64,000 bases of DNA, from contig JAJDZV010000006.1 of assembly GCA_022824465.1 (NCBI GenBank), forward strand, positions 1-64,000, read 5' to 3'. Of the stretch, positions 58,267-64,000 are shown in pieces. The notes under the pieces are model-generated. The model saw only the letters and a list, made by a program, of their open reading frames with translations. It did no database searches and was not told the origin of the DNA. Numbering within the stretch: the first letter of the stretch is position 1; each line of letters begins with the position of its first letter. The DNA comes from Anaerolineae bacterium. Lineage in GTDB: Bacteria > Chloroflexota > Anaerolineae > Aggregatilineales > Phototrophicaceae. The position numbers were made by a program, and so were the translations under genes.

Positions 58267-60012
58267 ATGGCGCAGATGTTCATCGTCGGTCAGCATTCCG
58301 GCGAGTGGCAGCGGGCTTGTCGCCTCGTCAACACGCTGCTGCGGGAGGGCGCGGAGATTCGCTGGGCAACAGAGCCATTCAGGGCGCTCGCCGCGGACGG
58401 AGGGACGCTCGATCTGGCGCGCGGGGCTTATCTGATCAGCGACCTCAAACGCGTGCCCTTGCAGCTGCTCGCAGCGGCTCAAGCGCGCTATGGCATAAGG
58501 GCGCAAGCTGTCGACTCGATAGACAACTTCGTTGGTCTCCTGCTGCGGCCCTTGCGAATCGCGCTCTATGGCGGCGGCGGCGCGCCCTTTAATCACGCTC
58601 GCATTTTCGCCGAGCTTGGTTTTCATGTCGAATTCATCAGTCCGCAGGCGGTCCGCGCCGGGGCGCTGGACGACTATGACCTATTCGGCGTGCCCGGTGG
58701 CGGCGGCTTGGCGATGATCGGTCAGCTGACGCCGCTGGGCGAAGCGGGCTGCCGGCGAATCAAAGACTGGGTGCAACGCGGCGGCATGTATATCGGTTCT
58801 TGCGCCGGCTCCTTTGATGCCGCGATCGTCGCCGACAGTTTCCTGCAGGTCTGCCCACAGCAGCGCCAGATGCAACTGGTCAACGCTTTGATCTGGAACC
58901 GCGGCGACACCGAGTGGATCGGCTTGGAATCGCCCGGCATCGGCGTCATTCAGAGCCGCAATCTGCGACCGGATCACCCGGTGATGTTCGGCCTGCCCGA
59001 GCGCTTTGACATTACGCATTACAACGGTCCGCTATTCGATACGGATACTTCCGCTTTGCCGGACGCTTCCGATGCGATTGCTTTAGCGGCGGTGGCCGGC
59101 GCGGATGAAGACTTCACGCATTCGGAGCGCTTCTTATGTTTCAGCCAATCGCAGCCGCCTGAAGCAACGCTTTTGGGGCGCGCTGCCGACGAAGGAATCG
59201 CCAATATCGTCAGCGGCTACAATGGCTTGGGACGGGTGCTGCTCTTCGGTTCGCATCCGGAGTTTGGCTACAATCTGGCGATGGACGAGTGGGGAGCGCC
59301 GGCGCGAATGCTGGCCAACGCGGCATTCTGGCAGTCGGCGCAACTTGGCGCGGCGCGCCCGCCGATCGTAAAACGAGAAGCGGGCACAGCCCAATCTCAT
59401 CCGATTGGCAGCGGGCTGAGCCGCCTGGCGACAGCTTGTGGCGCTATCGGCGATGCGGTCGAGCAGCTGCATGACCTGACGTCGGCTGATGCCGCCTGGC
59501 TGGAAGAATCACACGCCATGTCGGTATTCGGCTTGAGCGGGCGAGAGGTCTGGCGGCGAGGTCTGAAGGACTTCACTGAAATCACCGGCCGGTTGCATGA
59601 CGCGCTGGCGCGGACCCAAGACCTGCTCAAACGAGCCAATGCGCTGCTCACTGATGATCGCTTGGCTGCGGACCCGCGCAAGCAACTGCTTGGCCAGATG
59701 CTGCAAGCGCTTGAAGACGCCCTGCATTATCGCACGCCGACCGAATGGAAGCAGGACTTCGGCTACGAAGGCGTCTTGCAGATGCTTGAACGCGCCGAGT
59801 CAATGCTGCGCCGGGCAAGCGACAACAGCCAAATGTCGTTTGACGCATCGGCCAATCCCTACGCCTACTTTGATTCGAGCCCCTATCAACTGGTGGTCGG
59901 CTCGTATTTGGCGGCGAACGGCGTCTATCTCAACAGCTGGCAACTGCTGCAAGCGCATCTGCTGCGAATTGAAGAGCAGGTTTTCGTCATCGAAGCGGCA
60001 TTGAACAACTGA
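58267..60012 (+). CDS. Class I glutamine-amidotransferase-like (BPL_N-type) protein with helical C-terminus
   Basis: 581 residues from ATG 58267 (AAGGAGAGG upstream). Residues about 95-370 have a class I GATase fold: LRIALYGGGGAPFNH, the PGGGG loop, the nucleophile elbow YIGSCAGSF (Cys179) and GSHPEFG giving the catalytic His/Glu pair. Cys-His-Glu are therefore all present. The first 90 residues form an extra alpha/beta segment, and the part after 385 is helical without recognised domains. The fold is that of the biotin-protein-ligase N-terminal/GATase-like group, often linked to M14 peptidases, but no activity is established. It lies 272 nt after the importer and 44 nt before the GatC-like gene, same strand. 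Confidence 0.8.
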   Translation: MAQMFIVGQHSGEWQRACRLVNTLLREGAEIRWATEPFRALAADGGTLDLARGAYLISDLKRVPLQLLAAAQARYGIRAQAVDSIDNFVGLLLRPLRIALYGGGGAPFNHARIFAELGFHVEFISPQAVRAGALDDYDLFGVPGGGGLAMIGQLTPLGEAGCRRIKDWVQRGGMYIGSCAGSFDAAIVADSFLQVCPQQRQMQLVNALIWNRGDTEWIGLESPGIGVIQSRNLRPDHPVMFGLPERFDITHYNGPLFDTDTSALPDASDAIALAAVAGADEDFTHSERFLCFSQSQPPEATLLGRAADEGIANIVSGYNGLGRVLLFGSHPEFGYNLAMDEWGAPARMLANAAFWQSAQLGAARPPIVKREAGTAQSHPIGSGLSRLATACGAIGDAVEQLHDLTSADAAWLEESHAMSVFGLSGREVWRRGLKDFTEITGRLHDALARTQDLLKRANALLTDDRLAADPRKQLLGQMLQALEDALHYRTPTEWKQDFGYEGVLQMLERAESMLRRASDNSQMSFDASANPYAYFDSSPYQLVVGSYLAANGVYLNSWQLLQAHLLRIEEQVFVIEAALNN

Positions 60013-60056
60013 CTCACCCAAGCGGCGAATCAACAAAATCCTAAAGGAGAGAGCTC

Positions 60057-60275
60057 ATGAGCTATGGCAGAGCAAGTTCGGACGAAGTCCTGGAAGCGGC
60101 GGTCATTGAGGCGCTGGCGAACAAGATGGGGCTGGCGGTATCACCACAGGAAACCGAAGCGCTGACGGCTTTGCTGATGAATCAACTGGCCGCTCTCGAA
60201 TCCTTCAACGCCTTTGACTTGCAAGACATCGTGCCAGCGCCGATCTTCCGTCTGGAAGGAGCGGGCAATGACTGA
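60057..60275 (+). CDS. GatC/AtzG-like small subunit
   Basis: 72 residues. The second half (TALLMNQLAALESFNAFDLQDIVPAP) fits the GatC-type pattern: a helix then an F-x-A-x-DL-x-D-x-x-P tail that wraps an amidase partner. GGAGAG lies upstream of the ATG. The stop overlaps the amidase start by 8 nt. A GatC-type wrap stabilises amidases such as GatA and AtzE, so the pair is likely an obligate complex. Too short for a firm family call. Confidence 0.65.
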   Translation: MSYGRASSDEVLEAAVIEALANKMGLAVSPQETEALTALLMNQLAALESFNAFDLQDIVPAPIFRLEGAGND

Positions 60276-61683
60276 CTTGAACGACCTATCCCTGAGCGCA
60301 GTGAGCGACCTGCTTGAGACGGGCGAGATCTCTTCCGTCGAATTGGTCGAAGCCAATCTGCGCGCGATCGAAAAGACCGAACCGATCGTGCATGCCTACG
60401 CCAATGTGCTGGCGGAAGAAGCGCTGGATGCCGCGCGGGCAGCCGATGCCGAAATCGCCGGGAACGGGCGGCGCGGTCCTCTGCATGGCGTCCCGATTGG
60501 CGTCAAAGACAATATCTACACCAAGGGCATCGTCACCGAAAGCGGTTCGCGTGTGATGGCCGGCTTCGTGCCGGACCATGACGCGACTTGCGTCGAGAAC
60601 CTGGATCGAGCCGGCGCGATCATCATTGGCAAGACGCATTGCCACGAATTCGCCTATGGCGTGAATACGCCGCCGAGCCGCAGCCCCTGGAATATGGACT
60701 GCTATCCGGGTGGATCAAGCATTGGCTCGGGCGTGGCCGTCACGAGCCGCTCATCCTTCGGCGCCCTGGGCACGGATACCGGCGGCTCGATTCGCGTGCC
60801 CGCCTCCATCAACAATCTGGTCGGCATGAAAGCCAGCTTCGGCCGCGTCAGCATCTATGGCGTCGTGCCGGTTGCCTGGTCCCTGGATCACGTCGGACCG
60901 ATGACACGCACAGTCAAGGACAATGCTCTGCTGCTGGCGGGTATGGCTGGCTACGACCCCAAAGACCCGACCAGCGCCGATCAGCCCCTGCCCGATTTCT
61001 GCGCCGACCTCGAAGCGGGCGTGGCTGGATTGCGCATCGGCGTCGAGCGGGATTATTTCTTCTATGACGGCCTCATAGATGAGATTCGCGCGTCGGTCGA
61101 AGCCGTCATCGCCGAATATCGGGCGATGGGCGCCGAAATCGTCGAGATCTCAATGCCCGAATTGGCGATCACGCAGGACGCGCTTTTCACCATCGTGCTC
61201 TGCGAGGGCAGCACCTGGCATCGCAAGCTGATCCGCGAGCAGGGCGACAAATATGACACGGCGACGCGCGCCATCGTGCAATTGGGCGAGCTGCTGCCGG
61301 CCACGCACTATCTGGCGGCGCAGCAGGCCCGCTCGCTGTATCGCAGCGCTATCAACGGGGCATTCCGCGAGGCGGGACTGGACGCCATGCTCTGGCCCAC
61401 GATGCCGATCCCGACCGCGCGGCTCGATATGCTGAATGCTCCGCGCGCCGATGGCTATCCCGATACGCCGGTGGGCTCGATGTGCCATCACACCTTCAAC
61501 GCCAACCTGGCTGGTCTGCCGGCGCTGAGCGTACCCTGCGGGATTACCAGCGATGGCCTGCCCTTCGGCTTTCAGTTGACCGGGCGCGCTTTTGATGAGG
61601 CGACGGTGTATCGGATCGCGCGGGCCTACGAGCGGGCGCATGATTGGCATCAGCGGAAGGCGGGGGTGATTGAGGGGATGTAG
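60268..61683 (+). CDS. Amidase-signature hydrolase (GatA/AtzE-like)
   Basis: 471-residue amidase-signature enzyme with the full Ser-cisSer-Lys triad: Lys80 in IGVKDN, the serines in GGSS (150-151) and nucleophile Ser174 in DTGGSIRVPAS. GVPIGVKDN and CHEFAYG are typical of the family. Start ATG 60268 with AAGGAG, overlapping the GatC-like gene by 8 nt. It is one of GatA, AtzE (biuret/allophanate-type) or a plain aliphatic amidase. No gatB follows, and an unrelated small gene is next, so a tRNA-amidotransferase role is unlikely and a catabolic role is preferred. Confidence 0.93.
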   Translation: MTDLNDLSLSAVSDLLETGEISSVELVEANLRAIEKTEPIVHAYANVLAEEALDAARAADAEIAGNGRRGPLHGVPIGVKDNIYTKGIVTESGSRVMAGFVPDHDATCVENLDRAGAIIIGKTHCHEFAYGVNTPPSRSPWNMDCYPGGSSIGSGVAVTSRSSFGALGTDTGGSIRVPASINNLVGMKASFGRVSIYGVVPVAWSLDHVGPMTRTVKDNALLLAGMAGYDPKDPTSADQPLPDFCADLEAGVAGLRIGVERDYFFYDGLIDEIRASVEAVIAEYRAMGAEIVEISMPELAITQDALFTIVLCEGSTWHRKLIREQGDKYDTATRAIVQLGELLPATHYLAAQQARSLYRSAINGAFREAGLDAMLWPTMPIPTARLDMLNAPRADGYPDTPVGSMCHHTFNANLAGLPALSVPCGITSDGLPFGFQLTGRAFDEATVYRIARAYERAHDWHQRKAGVIEGM

Positions 61684-61833
61684 GGCAAGTGCCAGCCTCC
61701 ACCCTAATACACTCGCCCACAAGGTGGCTGTGCGGTATATAAGCGCCGATGGCAAGGCGCAGAAAGACTGGATGAAGCGGCATAATTGTGTTACTATGCG
61801 CTTGCAGTGGATGATGCAGCAAAGGCAAGCAGC

Positions 61834-62049
61834 GTGGACCAGAATACACAATTCATCATTACTGTCGGTACCGTCATTGGCGTATTTCTCTGGCTTCGGC
61901 ACGATATCAATCAAATCCACGGCCGTATAGACAGTCTTGAAACCAAGTTCGACAAATTGAGCGATAGCGTTACGGCATTGCGGGAAAGCATGGCCTGGAT
62001 GCGGGGGCGCGCGGGCTTAATGGAGCAACCGCCCACGCAACCAGAGTAA
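61834..62049 (+). CDS. Small membrane-anchored coiled-coil protein
   Basis: 71 residues from GTG 61834, which has AAAGG 8 nt upstream; the open frame continues left to 61786. Hydrophobic helix FIITVGTVIGVFLWL at about 7-21, then IHGRIDSLETKFDKLSDSVTALRE, a short coiled coil, and a Pro-rich tail. Same plan (membrane helix then coiled coil, hydrophobic start) as the protein at 46378. Function unknown. Confidence 0.65.
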   Translation: MDQNTQFIITVGTVIGVFLWLRHDINQIHGRIDSLETKFDKLSDSVTALRESMAWMRGRAGLMEQPPTQPE

Positions 62050-62167
62050 TGGACTGAAACGATTGCAGCGCTGTTTTCCGTCCGCGTAAGTTCAGGCGTT
62101 TAGGCTCTGAATTGCCGCCTCTACGCCTCCCACACGTCGCCCGCCCCGCTATCGCCGCCGCGCAAGA

Positions 62168-63292
62168 CTAACGCGGCGACCAACTCGCAGATTTCACCCG
62201 GCAATCCATCTCGGTCAACTGCTGCAAGTCGCTGCCGTCTCGTCTAATCTTGAATAGCTGACGATCATCGAGGCCGTCGGTGAAGGCGATCCACTCGCTA
62301 TCCGGCGACCACGTAGACGCAACGCGCCGGCCCTCTAGCAAGCGCCGCATATCACCCGTCCATGTATCAAACAGATGCGTATTGTCATCATTATCTGATC
62401 TGGGCTTAAATGTCGATAGCGCCAGCCAGCGTCCATCTGGCGACCATACCGGATGGCTCGCATGAACAGCGAGTTCAAAATCGTAGCCCTTCTGAACGAT
62501 GTTGTAGACAACCATCATGTCATGGGTATCCAGGACGACCCGTTCGCTGTCCGGCGCCCAGACAATGCTATAGACGTCGCCCTTTATTTTGTGCTCGAAG
62601 GTCGACTCCGAATCGTCGAAACTCAAGAAGCGAACGGATGAGACGTCATCGCGATAGCGACGATAATCATAAGCGAGCCACTTGCCGTCAGGCGACCAGG
62701 CCACCGGCGAGAATCCGCCGCCAACTCGGCCGACTCCGCTCACCGCACGCGACTTGCCTCCCGCCGCCGGCGCCCGATACATCTCGCGCCCGCTGACATA
62801 ATAGATGGTTTGCCCATCGGGCGACCAACTGACATGCTCTTCCCTTTTATTGTCAAATGTCAATCGCCGCCAGACTGAGCCATCAAATCGCAGGACCAAA
62901 ACCTCGGAGCGCTGCCAGACGGACGAGACATAGATAGGCGCCGCCAGCCACATCCCATCTGGCGACCATGCTAGCCCCGAACCGTAGGTCACCAAGTAAC
63001 CGCCGTGAATCTGACTCAAATTGCTGCCGTCAGGCTCGATCGTGTAAATGCCGCTCCCACACGAAAACACGATCAACTCAGATTCTTTTTCCGCCGGTAC
63101 CGCCCGGTTTGATGCCTGTTGGATCCCGTAGGCGAGCCGCTGGAAAGGCGCCGAATATTGAATATTCAGCACAAGCCAGCCGAGCCCGCACAACGCGAAG
63201 GGAGCGATTATCAGCGCAAACAGCATTCGCAGGCAGCCGACATGCAGCGGCCTCCGCGGTCGTTTGCGTTTCTTCTTCTCCGCCAATGTCAT
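62168..63292 (-). CDS. Membrane-anchored PD40/TolB-type beta-propeller
   Basis: 374 residues. A basic N-terminus (KKKRKRPRR) and one membrane helix at about 20-45 anchor the protein, with the remainder outside. The propeller has at least six repeats of the form (L/V)xWSPDGxW(L/I)A: LAWSPDGMWLAA, VSWSPDGQTIYY, VAWSPDGKWLAY, IVWAPDSERVVL, PVWSPDGRWLAL and STWSPDSEWIAF. These match the TolB-like/PD40 family, usually a protein-interaction platform. Ends in a WSP repeat without extra domains. Single gene; neighbours do not indicate a role. Confidence 0.9.
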   Translation of the reverse strand: MTLAEKKKRKRPRRPLHVGCLRMLFALIIAPFALCGLGWLVLNIQYSAPFQRLAYGIQQASNRAVPAEKESELIVFSCGSGIYTIEPDGSNLSQIHGGYLVTYGSGLAWSPDGMWLAAPIYVSSVWQRSEVLVLRFDGSVWRRLTFDNKREEHVSWSPDGQTIYYVSGREMYRAPAAGGKSRAVSGVGRVGGGFSPVAWSPDGKWLAYDYRRYRDDVSSVRFLSFDDSESTFEHKIKGDVYSIVWAPDSERVVLDTHDMMVVYNIVQKGYDFELAVHASHPVWSPDGRWLALSTFKPRSDNDDNTHLFDTWTGDMRRLLEGRRVASTWSPDSEWIAFTDGLDDRQLFKIRRDGSDLQQLTEMDCRVKSASWSPR

Positions 63293-63309
63293 CTGCCAAG
63301 GCCTCGCCT

Positions 63310-64000
63310 CTACTCTTCCCCCACTTCCTCCGCCTCGCCATCGGCGACCACATACAAGCCCGCCCCGCGCCGTCTGCCCCAGGGACTGGGCGCCGCGCTG
63401 GCTGAGCGCTGCGTCACGTGGTGCTGCTCCAGCTTCTCCATATCAAACTGAATGCCATTGCCCGGCCGGTCGCCAAGGATAATATAGCCGTCCTCGACGC
63501 GACTGTCATGCGCAAAAACGACATCGCGCCCGGCATCAACCACCTCCATCCAGATATGATTGGGCAGCACGGCGGCGAAATGCGCCATATAATTGCCCGG
63601 GCAATTCATCACCGAAACTGGCAGGTCGAAGCCGTCAGCCATCTGCGCCACCCGCATCGCGCCCGTGATGCCGCCCGTGCCCACTCCGATCTGCAGAACG
63701 TCAGCCGCTTGATGCGCGATAAGAGCGCGAAAGTCAGCGGCGTCATCCAGGTTCTCGCCGGTGGCGACGGCCGCGTTCACCGACTGTGAGACCTGGCGCA
63801 AACCAGTGGTGTCCCAACGCCGCGCCGGCTCCTCCGCCCAAAATATTTCGTGATGCCGCTCGAAATAGCGGATATGCTGAATCGCTTGCTTTGGCGACCA
63901 ATACTCGTTGGAATCGATGAGCAGGATGGGCGCGCGCCCGGACGTCGCCAGCGCCTCCTTCATGATGCCGATGCGCCGCAGGTCGGCTTCGCGGTCCAAA
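63310..64000 (-). CDS. Mandelate racemase/muconate-lactonizing-type enolase superfamily enzyme, N-terminus cut by window edge
   Basis: 229 codons are present, the C-terminal part of an enolase-superfamily enzyme; the start lies beyond the window end. Metal ligands can be seen as LLIDSNEYW (Asp), WAEEPA (Glu) and ATGENL (Glu), in that order along the barrel. The last part is a normal capping domain with a longer tail rich in acidic residues. Family members are sugar-acid dehydratases, racemases or cycloisomerases, so aldonate/uronate dehydration would suit the uxa genes elsewhere in the window, but this is only inference. Confidence 0.85.
   Translation of the reverse strand, partial: LDREADLRRIGIMKEALATSGRAPILLIDSNEYWSPKQAIQHIRYFERHHEIFWAEEPARRWDTTGLRQVSQSVNAAVATGENLDDAADFRALIAHQAADVLQIGVGTGGITGAMRVAQMADGFDLPVSVMNCPGNYMAHFAAVLPNHIWMEVVDAGRDVVFAHDSRVEDGYIILGDRPGNGIQFDMEKLEQHHVTQRSASAAPSPWGRRRGAGLYVVADGEAEEVGEE

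Overview
The window is high-GC bacterial chromosome packed with genes for catabolism and uptake. I infer a Chloroflexota (Anaerolineae-like) heterotroph. The reasons are several CUT1 sugar ABC transporters without their own ATPases, a GH116 glucosidase, form II CoxL-type hydroxylases, a beta-helix/LysM secreted protein and short GC-rich palindromes typical of that phylum. No rRNA, tRNA or other taxonomic marker is present, so this is inference. I saw no CRISPR array, insertion sequence, prophage or RNA gene.

Layout. 1-5.3 kb: a LacI-controlled fructoside operon (GH32 hydrolase, sugar-binding protein, permease cut by the window edge) divergent from its lacI-type regulator, with two near-perfect LacI-type operators between them. 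5.4-7 kb: an SbcD-like nuclease and an overlapping unknown gene. 7.2-14.4 kb: surface and glycan genes (secreted beta-helix/LysM protein, GT2 glycosyltransferase, translationally coupled GH116 and NodB-type deacetylase). 14.5-19.3 kb: housekeeping genes (small membrane protein, MOSC protein, class I aldolase, Maf) and two tandem Bax-inhibitor-1 paralogues. 19.4-22.7 kb: a second sugar ABC system. 22.7-25.3 kb: two tandem MFS paralogues. 25.4-27.4 kb: an M20 carbamoyl-amino-acid-type hydrolase and a sulfite-oxidase-like Moco protein. 27.7-32.1 kb: a third sugar ABC system, then a zinc alcohol dehydrogenase preceded by a possible 30-codon leader ORF. 32.2-35.9 kb: coxSLM-type molybdenum hydroxylase. 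36.2-40.3 kb: phosphodiesterase, cyclase-family hydrolase, and a secreted propeller/di-haem peroxidase fusion. 40.5-45.1 kb: a four-gene operon, every junction overlapping by 4 nt, joining uronate genes (uxaC, uxaB) to inositol genes (iolC, iolB). 45.3-48.8 kb: aldo/keto reductase, coiled-coil protein, Gfo/Idh/MocA oxidoreductase, RidA. 48.9-52.2 kb: TPP enzyme with a P-loop ATPase, and a frameshifted DUF2335 gene. 52.5-61.7 kb: a complete dipeptide-type ABC importer followed by a GATase-like protein, a GatC-like small protein and an amidase. 61.8-64 kb: small coiled-coil protein, membrane-anchored PD40 propeller, and an enolase-superfamily enzyme cut by the window end.

The theme is scavenging of plant- or algal-type carbohydrates (fructosides, glucosides, uronates, inositol) and of amide- or ureide-type nitrogen compounds. 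Regulation is most visible at the lacI locus. All four binding-protein/permease junctions carry intergenic hairpins, which fits differential expression of binding protein over permeases. Two dispersed palindrome families and a CACAGAG-type repeat occupy many intergenic gaps. Several promoters with good -35/-10 boxes sit so close to the start codon that leaderless mRNAs are predicted.
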